Counted from the first letter of the stretch, positions 44,281 to 53,068 are shown. The stretch: 64,000 nucleotides of DNA from Haloglomus irregulare (GCF_007421925.1 NZ_QMDX01000008.1:1-64000); one strand, 5' to 3'. A program made the numbers and translations. The notes: a model not told the origin generated them from the letters alone.

Positions 44281-46136
44281 GCGACGAGCCCCCCACCACG
44301 GACGCCCCCAACCGGAACACGCTGTGGGGCCGCGTCGTCGTGCAGGAGCTCGTCCGGAGCGGCGTCCGTGACGTCTGCCTCACGCCGGGGAGCCGCTGTA
44401 CCCCGCTGACGAACGCGTTCGCCGAGCATCCCGCAGTGGAGACGTGGACCCACATCGACGAGCGGTCGGCGGCCTTCTTCGCGCTGGGGCGGGCGAAGGC
44501 CACCGGGCAGCCGACGCCGCTGGTCTGCACCTCCGGCACCGCGGTCGCCAACTACCACCCCGCGGTGGTGGAGGCGGCCAACGCCCGGGTGCCGATGCTC
44601 CTGTTGACGTCCGACCGCCCGCGGACCCTGCAGGACTCGGGCGCCAACCAGACCGTCGACCAGGAGAAGCTGTTCGGCGACGCCGTGCGTGCCTACCGCA
44701 CGCTCCCGGAGCCGGCGGCCGAGGACCGCACGGTGCGGGCCCTCCGGACGGCGGTTTCGCGGGCGGTGGCGACGGCGACCCGCGAGGCCGGGCCACCGGG
44801 GCCGGTGCATCTGAACGTCCCGTTCGAGAAACCCCTGGAGCCGACGCCCGTCGCGGGCGACGTGCCGGCGGACTGGGCCGACCCGTCGCATGCGCTCGCG
44901 GCCACCGGGCGGGAGGACCGGCCCTACGTGGCGACCACGCCGGGCCGGCCGGAGCCCGCAGCGGCCGACCGGGCGCGCGTCGTCGAGGCCGTCGAGGCCG
45001 CCGAACGGGGGCTCATCGTCGCCGGCCCGGCCGATGCACCGACGCCCGACCGCGATGCCCTGCTGGGGCTGGCCCGCGCCTCGGGGTTCCCGGTGCTGTC
45101 GGACCCGCTCTCCGGGCTCCGCTTCGGCGACCACGTCGACGCGGACGGGGTTCTCGTCTGTGGCGGCTACGACTCGTTCCTCGACGCGCCGGCGTTCGCG
45201 CCGGGTGACGCGGACGTGGACGACCCACCGCTCCCGGATCTCGTCCTCCGGTTCGGCGCGTCCCCGACCTCGAAGACGCTCCGGGAGTACCTCCGGGACG
45301 CGACCCGAGCGGCGGGGACGCGCCAACTCGTGGTCGACCCGGCCGGGGGCTGGCGGGAGGCCTCGTTCGTCGCCTCGGACGCCGTGGTGGCGAACCCGAC
45401 GCGGCTGGCGGCCGCGGTCTCGGGGCGCGTGGCGTCGCGGGCGGCGCCGGGCTGGCGCGAGCGGTTCGCCGCCGCCGAGCGACGCCACTGGGAGGCCGTC
45501 GCCGAGGCGCCGGCCGCGGACGAGCCCCCCTACGAGGGGCAGGTGCTCGCGACGGTCGCACGGCGGACGCCCGCGCCGGCGACGCTGTTCGTCTCGAACT
45601 CGATGCCGGTCCGTGACCTGGACCGCTTCGGGGAGCCGCGGGCGGCCGACCTCCGGGTGCTCGGCAACCGCGGCGCCTCGGGCATCGACGGCATCACGTC
45701 GTCGGCGCTCGGCGCGGGCGCGGCCGACGACGACCCGTTGGTGCTCGTGACGGGCGACCTCGCCTTCTACCACGATTCGAACGGACTCCTCGCGCTCCCG
45801 CGCAACGACCTCGACGCCACCGTCGTCGTGATCAACAACGACGGCGGCGGCATCTTCCACGTCCTCCCCATCGAGGCCCACCAGGCGTTCACGGAGTTCT
45901 TCCGGACGCCGCTGGGGCTGGACCTCTCGCATCTGGCCGCGATGTACGGCTACGGCTTCGGGCGCGTCCACGCGGCGGCCGACGGGCTGGACGCCTTCGC
46001 CGACCTGTTCGACGCCGCCGTCGACGCGCCCGGTGGCCACGTCGTCGAGGTCGTCATCGACGGCGAGGGCTCGCATCGGACCCGCGAGGCGCTGCACGAG
46101 CGCGTCCGCGGGGCCGTCGCTCGGGACCTGGGATGA
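44277..46136 (+). CDS. menD: SEPHCHC synthase (menaquinone synthesis)
   Basis: Thiamine-diphosphate enzyme adding a succinyl semialdehyde unit from 2-oxoglutarate to isochorismate. TPP fold: N-domain VQELVRSGVRDVCLTPGSRCTPLTNAF with the catalytic Glu in HIDERSAAFFALG, VCTSGTAVANYHPAVVEA, DRPRTLQDSGANQTVDQ, and the C-terminal cofactor site TGDLAFYHDSNGLLALP with VVVINNDGGGIFHVLP. 619 residues, slightly longer than bacterial MenD. Start is GTG with no ATG nearby in frame. Later men genes are not in the window. Confidence 0.95.
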   Translation: MSDEPPTTDAPNRNTLWGRVVVQELVRSGVRDVCLTPGSRCTPLTNAFAEHPAVETWTHIDERSAAFFALGRAKATGQPTPLVCTSGTAVANYHPAVVEAANARVPMLLLTSDRPRTLQDSGANQTVDQEKLFGDAVRAYRTLPEPAAEDRTVRALRTAVSRAVATATREAGPPGPVHLNVPFEKPLEPTPVAGDVPADWADPSHALAATGREDRPYVATTPGRPEPAAADRARVVEAVEAAERGLIVAGPADAPTPDRDALLGLARASGFPVLSDPLSGLRFGDHVDADGVLVCGGYDSFLDAPAFAPGDADVDDPPLPDLVLRFGASPTSKTLREYLRDATRAAGTRQLVVDPAGGWREASFVASDAVVANPTRLAAAVSGRVASRAAPGWRERFAAAERRHWEAVAEAPAADEPPYEGQVLATVARRTPAPATLFVSNSMPVRDLDRFGEPRAADLRVLGNRGASGIDGITSSALGAGAADDDPLVLVTGDLAFYHDSNGLLALPRNDLDATVVVINNDGGGIFHVLPIEAHQAFTEFFRTPLGLDLSHLAAMYGYGFGRVHAAADGLDAFADLFDAAVDAPGGHVVEVVIDGEGSHRTREALHERVRGAVARDLG

Positions 46137-46172
46137 GAAACGGCGTCGGTCGGGGGCGGGGGGCTCCCCTGC

Positions 46173-46382
46173 TCAGACGGTCTCGATGACGATGGCGTCG
46201 GACCCACAGAGCATGCAGCTCCCACCGTGGCGCCGGGCCACGACCTGCCGGCCGCAGTCGAGGCAGTGGAGCAACTGCCGGTTGCCCGCCTCGAGTTCGG
46301 CGATCATCTCGTCGGTCTGTGGCGGGATACAGTGGGTCGGGCCGTCACCGCTATCGACTCGTCCGCCGGCTCTATCGGGCAC
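46173..46382 (-). CDS. small zinc-ribbon protein, up to 69 aa
   Basis: Four cysteines in two CxxC pairs: HCLDCGRQVVARRHGGSCMLCGSDAIVIETV, the classic spacing of a zinc ribbon. The frame can start at GTG 46382 or at the internal ATG giving MIAELEAGNRQLLHC. Such proteins are abundant in haloarchaea and mostly uncharacterised; nucleic-acid or protein binding is likely. It is convergent with menD. Confidence 0.65.
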   Translation of the reverse strand: MPDRAGGRVDSGDGPTHCIPPQTDEMIAELEAGNRQLLHCLDCGRQVVARRHGGSCMLCGSDAIVIETV

Positions 46383-46474
46383 GTCAACGCTTGGTGCCGC
46401 GCGGATAAGTGTCTCCCGGGCCCGCGGCGAACGCCGGACTTATTCGTCTCGGCCGCACCCCCGTCCGTGCCCGA

Positions 46475-46768
46475 AGCGAGCGGCGCGGCCGGCTCGGCGG
46501 ACTCGCGCTGGCGGGGGTCGCCGGCGCCGCGCTGGCGCGGAACACCTACCGTGAGGTCCCGGTCGAGGCCCTCGAACCTGCGTCCGCCGAGGGCGGGGAC
46601 GACTACTGGACTCCCCCCTGGTTCGCCGAGCAGTTCGGCGATGCCGTCCCCGGCGCCGAGGCGGTCCGGTACGACGGGGTCGGCCACACGCCGATGGAGG
46701 AGGTGTCGGCGCCGACCGCCGCCGACATCCGTCGGTTCCTGGCCGAGCGGCGCGCGGGTGGACAGTGA
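46475..46768 (+). pseudogene. alpha/beta hydrolase with the catalytic core deleted
   Basis: The start (RRGRLGGLALAGVAGAALARN) matches the N-terminal membrane anchor of a haloarchaeal alpha/beta hydrolase, and the end (WTPPWFAEQFGDAVPGAEAVRYDGVGHTPMEEV, then TAADIRRFLAE) is its C-terminal part with the catalytic His in VGHTPMEE. The 170 or so residues between, including the nucleophile, are absent; the join falls near LEPASAEGGDDYW. No good in-frame start lies upstream (only GTG 46409 after unnatural sequence). Read as a deletion remnant. Confidence 0.65.
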
Positions 46769-46886
46769 GGGATATCCGAGATAGGGGCCGTATCGTCCGG
46801 TAATTACTGGGACTGGCCCGTAATACCACCCCTGAAGGCCGGAACGTGCTGGGTACCGCCGAAGTCGCGGGGCGGAGCGCCTCCCC

Positions 46887-48539
46887 TCAGAGGTCCGCCC
46901 GCAGGTGACTCGCGCATTTCAGCGCCAGCGCGGCGATGGTCAGGGTCGGGTTCATCGCGCCGCCCGTCGGGAAGGTCGACGACCCGACCAGCGAGAGGTT
47001 CGAGAGCTCGTGGGTCCGCAGGCGGGCGTCGACGACGCCCGCCGCCGGGTCGGCGTGCATCCGGGTGGCGCCCATCTGGTGGTATGCCGGGCCGGTGCCG
47101 TCCGGGGTCACCGTCGACTCGACCGTCGCGCCGAGTTCGCGCATGATGCGTACCTGGATGTCGAGCGCCCGCTCCATCGTCCGCTCCGTCCGGGCGTCGA
47201 GCGACCACTGGACGTCGGGGACGGGATTGCCGTGGTCGTCCGTCCGTGAGGGGTCCAGCGTGACGCGGTTCTCCTTGCGCGGGAGCTGGCCGACGAGCCC
47301 GCCCATCGCGATGTGGGTGCCGTAGGCGCCCTGTAGCCCGTCCAGCAGGTCGTCGCCGAACTCCTCGGCGTCCATCGCGAGCTCGACCGGCGAGGGCCCG
47401 GCGTAGTTGAGGAACTCCAGCTTGAACGGGCCGAGGTCCGCGTCGCTCCCCGGAATCCCCCCGTCTGCCCCCTCGGTCGCGCGACCGGGGTCGTCGTAGA
47501 ACGCGTGGCTCTCGCTGGTGAGGAAGCCGATGTGGTTCTGCCGGGTCGGCTCGTCCAGCCGGCCGCCCGCGCCGACGAACAGGTGGTCCATGAAGCCGCG
47601 GCCGACCCAGCCGGAGCCGTTGGCGAGGCCGTCGGGGTGGCCGCGGTCGGCGTCCGCCGAGAGCAGGAGCAGGCGCGGGGTCTCCACGCCGCCGGCGGCG
47701 ACGACGAACTGGCGGGCCGCCTGTCGGTGCTCGCGCCCGTCCGGGGTGGCGTAGACGGCGGCCTCGACCGTCGAACCGTCCCGCGACGGGACGAGCCGCT
47801 GGACCGGCGCCCGGTCGATGAGGCGCGCACCGGCCTCGACTGCGGCGTCGGCGGTGTGATCGGCGCTGTACTTCGCGCCGGAGGGGCAGACCGGCTTGCA
47901 GGTGCCGTAGCCGGCACACGCCGACCGGCCGTCGTGGGGCTCGGAGTTGCGGGCGTTCGGGACGGTGTGGGTGGCGACGCCGAGCCGCTCGCAGGCCTCG
48001 GCGAACAGGGCGTCGGAGTAGGAGGGCTCGAAGGCGGGCATCGGGAACGGCTCCTCGCGGGGCGGCGCGAACGGGTTGTCACTGGCGCCGGCCACACCGA
48101 GCGCCGCCTCCGCGTCGGCGTAGAACGGCCGCAGGTCGTCGTACGAGAGCGGCCAGTCGACGCCCACGCCGTCCACGGTCGCCCGGCGGAAGTCGTCCTC
48201 GTGGAGCCGCATCACCATCCCCTGCCAGTGGAGCGTCGACCCGCCGACACCCTTCACCCGGGCCCGGTTCAGCGGGTAGTGGCGGTCGCCGGTCGAGCTG
48301 TAGGCGTCGCGCTCGCCCCCCATCCCCCAGACGTCGCCGCCGTCGAACGCCGGCCGGATGGCCCGCTCCATCCGCTTCAGGCGGTCCTCCCGGTCGAACC
48401 ACGGACCGGCCTCCAGCACGACGACCTCGTGGCCGGCCGCAGCGAGTTCGCGGGCGACGAGCGCGCCGGCCGGGCCGCTCCCGACGACGCAGGCGTCGAC
48501 CCGCTCGCTCGGCGTCCGGTCGCGGCCGTCGCTGGTCAC
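46887..48539 (-). CDS. GMC-family FAD oxidoreductase with predicted 3Fe-4S site
   Basis: 550-residue glucose-methanol-choline oxidoreductase. FAD-binding ACVVGSGPAGALVARELAAAG (from 16), VVLEAG, GGSTLHWQGM, ATGGV-like FVVAAGGVETPRLLLLS, and C-terminal active-site QMGATRMHADPAAGVVD plus NPTLTIAALALK. Cys208, Cys214 and Cys218 in CAGYGTCKPVCPSGAKYS have the C-x5-C-x3-C spacing that binds a 3Fe-4S cluster in bacterial FAD-glucose dehydrogenase. The usual small subunit and cytochrome are not nearby. Substrate (sugar, gluconate or alcohol) unknown. Confidence 0.92.
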   Translation of the reverse strand: MTSDGRDRTPSERVDACVVGSGPAGALVARELAAAGHEVVVLEAGPWFDREDRLKRMERAIRPAFDGGDVWGMGGERDAYSSTGDRHYPLNRARVKGVGGSTLHWQGMVMRLHEDDFRRATVDGVGVDWPLSYDDLRPFYADAEAALGVAGASDNPFAPPREEPFPMPAFEPSYSDALFAEACERLGVATHTVPNARNSEPHDGRSACAGYGTCKPVCPSGAKYSADHTADAAVEAGARLIDRAPVQRLVPSRDGSTVEAAVYATPDGREHRQAARQFVVAAGGVETPRLLLLSADADRGHPDGLANGSGWVGRGFMDHLFVGAGGRLDEPTRQNHIGFLTSESHAFYDDPGRATEGADGGIPGSDADLGPFKLEFLNYAGPSPVELAMDAEEFGDDLLDGLQGAYGTHIAMGGLVGQLPRKENRVTLDPSRTDDHGNPVPDVQWSLDARTERTMERALDIQVRIMRELGATVESTVTPDGTGPAYHQMGATRMHADPAAGVVDARLRTHELSNLSLVGSSTFPTGGAMNPTLTIAALALKCASHLRADL

Positions 48540-48548
48540 ACCGACCGA

Positions 48549-48569
48549 TTAGGCGAACCTAAACTTAGG
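48549..48569. promoter_or_regulatory. DtxR/IdeR-like iron-box candidate at the GMC promoter
   Basis: Three half-sites, TTAGG (48549-48553), CCTAA (48558-48562) and TTAGG (48565-48569), form overlapping dyads 10-30 bases upstream of the GMC start. TTAGG...CCTAA with this spacing resembles boxes bound by DtxR/IdeR-type metal-dependent repressors. An iron-responsive flavoprotein with an Fe-S site would make sense. Assignment is by resemblance. Confidence 0.4.
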
Positions 48570-48590
48570 CGTTGGCATCCGGGACGGGGC

Positions 48591-49361
48591 TCAGGGGATC
48601 GACATCTCGTTCCGGAGCGTGCCGACCCCCTCGACCACCACCTCGACGGTGTCGCCGTCGGACAGCGGCCCGACCCCGGCCGGCGTCCCCGTGGAGATGA
48701 CGTCGCCGGGCTCCAGGGTGAGGGAGGCCGTGACCTCCTCGATGAGCTCCGCGACGGGGAAGATGAACTCCTCGCGGCTGGAGGACTGGCGGGTCTCCCC
48801 GTTCACGCGGCACTCGACGGTCGCGTCGGGGGGGACCTCCTCCGGGGTCGCGAGCACCGGCCCCAGCGGGCAGGCGTCGTCGAACGCCTTCCCCCGGACC
48901 CAGTTCTGCTCGACGGCCTGGTCGTCCCGGTTCGAGAGATCGTTGACGCAGGTGAACCCCGCGATGACCGACTCGGCGCCCTCGGCGGTCACGTTCCGGG
49001 CGCGCTCGCCGATGACCACCCCGAGTTCGGCCTCGTGGTCGATGCGCTCCTTCCCGGGCAGGAGTTCGACGGGCGCGCCGTGCGAGGTGACGGTGTTCGG
49101 CGTCTTGAGGAACAGGAGCGGCCGGTCGGGGAGCTCCTTGCCCTGCTCGGCGGCGTGGTCCGCGTAGTTGAGCCCCACGCAGACGACCTTGGAGGGGTCA
49201 CACGGGGGCAGAACCGCCACGTCGGCCGCTGCCACCGGGTCGGGGGCGAGGTCGAGGCGGCTGCTGGCCCCCGGGAAGGGGGTGATCTCGGCCCCGTCCT
49301 CGCCGGTCCACTCGCCGGTGCGGACATCACCCGAGGCGTCGCGGAAACGGACGTATCGCAT
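48591..49361 (-). CDS. fumarylacetoacetate hydrolase (FAH) family protein
   Basis: FAH-fold hydrolase/decarboxylase acting on acylpyruvate- or hydroxymuconate-like compounds. Conserved blocks: KVVCVGLNYADHAAEQG, PLLFLKTPNTVTSHG, IDHEAELGVVIGERARNV with the metal-binding His/Glu, AGFTCVNDLSNRDDQ, AFDDACPLGPVL, and LEPGDVISTGTPAGVGPL. ATG 49361 (MRYVRFRD) gives 256 residues. It precedes the GMC gene by 50 bases on the same strand and may share its substrate pathway, which is inference. Confidence 0.9.
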   Translation of the reverse strand: MRYVRFRDASGDVRTGEWTGEDGAEITPFPGASSRLDLAPDPVAAADVAVLPPCDPSKVVCVGLNYADHAAEQGKELPDRPLLFLKTPNTVTSHGAPVELLPGKERIDHEAELGVVIGERARNVTAEGAESVIAGFTCVNDLSNRDDQAVEQNWVRGKAFDDACPLGPVLATPEEVPPDATVECRVNGETRQSSSREEFIFPVAELIEEVTASLTLEPGDVISTGTPAGVGPLSDGDTVEVVVEGVGTLRNEMSIP

Positions 49362-49508
49362 GGTCGGGCGCTCGGGCGGTCGGGAATTATGCGTTGTGCT
49401 GTCCGGCGGTCCGGCCAGCGACCCGACCCGTCGGGACTCCATGGACCGGCTACTCGCCCCGTTCGATGTGAGGCCGCCCGGCCGATGTCGGTTTCCGTGT
49501 TCATGTAG

Positions 49509-49561
49509 AACCCGTGTGGATATACCGAGTATTGAGTCAATATACGTGCTATATACGGGTT
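49509..49561. promoter_or_regulatory. AT-rich nested dyad upstream of the FAH gene
   Basis: AACCCGT (49509-49515) and ACGGGTT (49555-49561) frame an AT-rich core that itself contains the perfect palindrome TATTGA-G-TCAATA (49530-49542) and two TATATAC-type boxes. It is the most AT-rich patch of the region and lies in the 287-base gap between an acyl-CoA synthetase and the FAH gene, 150-200 bases from the FAH start. A regulated promoter or a DNA site for a large regulator is plausible. The rest of 49362-49648 shows no gene. Confidence 0.45.
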
Positions 49562-49648
49562 ACTCTGCCGGTTCCCGCCGAAGAGCCCAGACCGTGATAC
49601 CGAAGCCACGGGCGAGGCGCGCCGCGAGCTGGTCGGGTATAGCTGAAC

Positions 49649-51616
49649 TCAGCCGGAGACCTCCCCGGGCGGCTTGTCGTAGATGTCGGCGATGGCCTCG
49701 CGGTTCTCGGCGACGATGTCGCGCCGTTTCTTCTTCATCGACGGGGTGAGCAGGTCGTTGTCCGCGGTCCACTCCCGCGGGACGAGGCGGAACTCCTTGA
49801 CCGTCTCGTGGTGGCCGAGTCGCCCGTTGATACCGTCGATCTCCTCGCCGACCCATCCGCGGACGCGCTCGTCGCGACAGATCTCGACGGGGTCGTCGGG
49901 CAGGTCGATCCCCTCGTCGTCGGCCCAATCCTCGAGCCGGTCGAAGTTCGGCACCACGATGGCGCCGATGAACTTCTGGTCCTGCCCGACGACCATGATC
50001 TGGTCGACCCGGGCGGAGGTGGCGAACTCGTCCTCGATGGGTTCGGGGGCGATGTTCTTCCCAGTGTCGAGCACGATGAGCTGCTTGACGCGGTCGACGA
50101 AGGTGAAGTAGCCGCCCTCGTCGACGGCGACCACGTCGCCGGTCCGGAAGTAGCCGTCCTCGGTGAACGCCGCCTCGGTCCTGTCCGGCTTGTTCCAGTA
50201 GCCGTCCGTGATGTTGGGCCCCTTCACCAGGAGTTCGCCGACGTCGCCAGTCTCGGCCTTCTTCTGCTCCGGGCCGACGACCGACCCGTCGAGCCGGTAG
50301 TCGACCGCGGAGAGGGCCGGGCCCATCGTCCCCACGCGGATGTCCTCCGGCGGGTTCAGCGAGATGACCGGCGCGGACTCGGTCATCCCGTAGCCCTCGA
50401 GGATGGTGAGCCCCATCGCGCGGTACATCTTGGCCAGCCCCTTCGACAGCGAGCCGCCGCCGCTGATGAACAGCTCGACGTTCCCGCCGAGGGTCTCCCG
50501 TACCTTGGAGAAGACCAACCTGTCGGCGAGTTGCATCTTCAGTCGGAGCCTGACGCCCGGTGACTCGGCGTCGTCGTACGCCTTCGCGGTCTCGACCGAC
50601 CACTCGAAGATCCGCTTGCCGATATCGGACTCCGAGGCCTGCTCGCGCATCCGGTCGAAGATGCGCTCGTACACGCGTGGGACCGACGCCGCGCCGTCGG
50701 GCTCGACCTGCGCCATGTCCTCACCGACGGTGTCCGGCGACTCGGCGTAGGCGATGGTGAGCCCGGCGCCCAACTGGACGAAATGGTTGAACCGTTCGAA
50801 GACGTGCGCCAGCGGCAGGAAGGAGAGGACGGTCATCCCGTGCTCCATCGTCGGGACGTCGTCGGGCTTGTCCGGCCGGGGGCCGACGCGGCGCCAGACG
50901 GTGTTGATCGCCTCCCGGAGGTTCTCGTGGGTGAGCTGCACGCCCTTCGGGTCGCCGGTCGTCCCGGAGGTGTAGACCAGCGACGCCAGGTCGTCGTACG
51001 AGCGGTTGGTCACCCACTCGTCGACCTGGCCGGACTCGCGCCCGGTCTCGCCCATCGCGTGGACCTCCGCGAGCGTGTAGACGTCATCGCGGTCGGCGTA
51101 CTCGCCGGCCTCGTCCAGCGTGACGATGAACTCCAGGTCGAGCCCGGCCTCGACGTCGGTGATGGTCTCGACCAGTTCGGGCGTCCCCGCGATGACGCCG
51201 CTGGCGCCGGGGTCGTCCAGCAGGTACTCCACCTGTGGCTCGCTCGACTCCGTGTAGACGGTCGTCACGACGCCCTCGGCGGCCTGGACCGCCAGGTCGG
51301 CCTGGATCCACTCCGGCCGGGTGTCGGCGTACAACCCCACGCGGTCGCCCGGCTCCATGCCGAGTTCGCGGAACCCGACTGCCAGGTTCCGGACGATGCG
51401 ACCGACCTCCGCGTAGGAGAGGATGCCGTACTCGCCGGCCGGCGGCTCGGGTGCCACGCCGGGCGTCATCGAACGGTCCCCGAGCCCACCCTTGTACTGC
51501 TGGCACGGCGCGTCGCCGTGTCGGTCGACCGACCCCAGGAACAGTGCCGGGACCGTGTTCCGTCCGATGACCTCGTCCTCGTACCCCAGTTCGGCCTCCG
51601 TCCAGTCCCCAGTCAT
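49649..51616 (-). CDS. long-chain acyl-CoA synthetase (AMP-forming), copy 1
   Basis: Activates fatty acids to acyl-CoA with ATP. Motifs of the ANL superfamily: LVYTSGTTGDPKGVQLTHENL (P-loop), FLPLAHVFERF, FISGGGSLSKGL, LEGYGMTESAPVISLNPPE, YFRTGDVVAVDEGGYFTFVDRVKQLI, and the C-terminal DLLTPSMKKKRR with the catalytic lysine region. 655 residues, the long-chain FadD15-like branch. ATG 51616 is chosen because the preceding residues (MGSVKWGPSQRPL) are not family sequence. A paralogue lies at 53710. Confidence 0.94.
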   Translation of the reverse strand: MTGDWTEAELGYEDEVIGRNTVPALFLGSVDRHGDAPCQQYKGGLGDRSMTPGVAPEPPAGEYGILSYAEVGRIVRNLAVGFRELGMEPGDRVGLYADTRPEWIQADLAVQAAEGVVTTVYTESSEPQVEYLLDDPGASGVIAGTPELVETITDVEAGLDLEFIVTLDEAGEYADRDDVYTLAEVHAMGETGRESGQVDEWVTNRSYDDLASLVYTSGTTGDPKGVQLTHENLREAINTVWRRVGPRPDKPDDVPTMEHGMTVLSFLPLAHVFERFNHFVQLGAGLTIAYAESPDTVGEDMAQVEPDGAASVPRVYERIFDRMREQASESDIGKRIFEWSVETAKAYDDAESPGVRLRLKMQLADRLVFSKVRETLGGNVELFISGGGSLSKGLAKMYRAMGLTILEGYGMTESAPVISLNPPEDIRVGTMGPALSAVDYRLDGSVVGPEQKKAETGDVGELLVKGPNITDGYWNKPDRTEAAFTEDGYFRTGDVVAVDEGGYFTFVDRVKQLIVLDTGKNIAPEPIEDEFATSARVDQIMVVGQDQKFIGAIVVPNFDRLEDWADDEGIDLPDDPVEICRDERVRGWVGEEIDGINGRLGHHETVKEFRLVPREWTADNDLLTPSMKKKRRDIVAENREAIADIYDKPPGEVSG

Positions 51617-51819
51617 GAGCGGTCTCTGGGATGGTCCCCACTTAACGCTGCCCAAACGACGAAACCGAACACGCGTTTAGAATGGTCGATCGGCACAGCG
51701 GCCGGAGCGCCGTCGAGCGGTGCGCCCACGCCCCGGGCGCCGCCGTGTGGTTCGGTCCGCCCGGGCGGACCGTCGGCCGGCCGGCGGCCTTTTGCAGCCA
51801 CCCCCCGTATCGGAGCGCG

Positions 51820-52563
51820 ATGGAGGACGAGTCGTTCTGCGTCGACCCGCACGTCCACTCCGAGGGCTCATACGACGGGCGGGAACCGGTCGAGCTACTG
51901 CTGGAGCACGCCGCCGACATCGGGCTGGACTGCATCGTCGTGACCGACCACGACGACATCGACGACTCGCTGCGTGCGGCCCGGCTCGCACCGTCGTACG
52001 GCCTCGTCGGGGTGCCAGGGGTCGAGGTGTCCACCGCGGACGGCCACCTGCTCGCCATCGGCGTGACGGAGTGCCCACCGCCCGGCCGACCGCTCCCGGA
52101 CACGGTGGCGGCGGTCCGGGCGCAGGGCGGCGTCGCGGTCGTCCCGCACCCGTTCCAGCGGACGCGCCACGGCGTCCCGCGCCGACGGCTCGCGGGCATC
52201 GACGTGGACGGCATCGAGACGTACAACGCCTGGCTGTTCACCGGGTACCGGAACCGCCGTGCGGCCGCCTTCGCGCGACGGTACGACCACGCCGACCTCG
52301 CTGGTAGTGACGCTCACCGGGTCGGGACGGTCGGCCGCGCCTACACCGCGCTCGAGCTCCCCACCGACGGGAGTGTGACCCCCGACGACGTGGTGGCGGC
52401 CATCCGCCGTGGCGACACCGCCGTCCACGGCCGCCGCGCACCGCTCGCCCGCTGCGCCGGCCACTACCTGAAGGGCGCCGCCCGGAAGGTCCGTTACGCG
52501 CTCCGGAAGGCGCCCCGGTCCGCCGTGGCGGCGGTCCCGGGACTGCCGGGGCGCCACGGCTGA
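51820..52563 (+). CDS. PHP-domain metal-dependent phosphoesterase
   Basis: Polymerase/histidinol-phosphatase-type domain: DPHVHSEGSYDG (HxH motif near 10-12), VTDHDDIDDSL, GVEVSTADGHLLAIGV, VPHPF and DLAGSDAHRVGTVG supply the clustered metal ligands. 247 residues, with a basic C-terminal tail (HYLKGAARKVRYALRKAPRS). Related haloarchaeal proteins are single-domain PHP phosphoesterases; substrates include nucleoside phosphates and RNA ends, undetermined here. ATG 51820 matches the start of the fold. Confidence 0.87.
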   Translation: MEDESFCVDPHVHSEGSYDGREPVELLLEHAADIGLDCIVVTDHDDIDDSLRAARLAPSYGLVGVPGVEVSTADGHLLAIGVTECPPPGRPLPDTVAAVRAQGGVAVVPHPFQRTRHGVPRRRLAGIDVDGIETYNAWLFTGYRNRRAAAFARRYDHADLAGSDAHRVGTVGRAYTALELPTDGSVTPDDVVAAIRRGDTAVHGRRAPLARCAGHYLKGAARKVRYALRKAPRSAVAAVPGLPGRHG

Positions 52564-52597
52564 GCCGGCGCCGGCAACGGTTCTGTGGCTCCGATCT

Positions 52598-53068
52598 GTG
52601 CCATCACGCGTGCGCCGCCGCCATGCCCTCCGCCTCGATGGGGCCGGTCTCTTCGGCCTCCTGACGACGAGTGCGGACTGTGCCGCACTCTCCGGCGCCG
52701 CCACCGCCCCGATGAGATTCGACAACGACACGCGGTCCGCGGTCCGGTCCGAGATCCGGACGGCCCTCGAAGACGGCCCGTTCTCCCGTGATATCGAGGT
52801 CGCCCTCCCGGACACCGGCGAGGCCAATGACCCCTGGCTCAGGGAGGTGTTCGTCGACGAGGGGAGTGACCGGGTGACGGCCACGACGGCCGAGCACTCG
52901 GCCGAGACGACGGTCACACCCCCGTCGCGTGACCGGGACTATCCCGTCGTGACGGCGCAGCCGTCGGGGCGGTCACTACAGGCGCTCGAACGGCAAGACC
53001 GGCAGGCAGAGTCCTCGATGCCGTTTTTGCCACAGCGCGTCGAGTTAGCAGTGCTCCTGCCGACTTAA
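52598..53068 (+). CDS. putative secreted lipoprotein, possibly decaying
   Basis: The frame from GTG 52598 starts MPSRVRRRHALRLDGAGLFGLL, a Tat-like twin-arginine signal, but the lipobox reads TSADC where haloarchaeal lipoproteins normally have a Gly or Ala before Cys. The next part (EIRTALEDGPFSRDIEVALPDTG, VTATTAEHSAETTVTPPS) resembles the beta-sandwich domain of haloarchaeal lipoproteins, and the tail after SLQALERQ loses that character. Either a working protein with an odd signal or an early pseudogene. Confidence 0.5.
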   Translation: MPSRVRRRHALRLDGAGLFGLLTTSADCAALSGAATAPMRFDNDTRSAVRSEIRTALEDGPFSRDIEVALPDTGEANDPWLREVFVDEGSDRVTATTAEHSAETTVTPPSRDRDYPVVTAQPSGRSLQALERQDRQAESSMPFLPQRVELAVLLPT

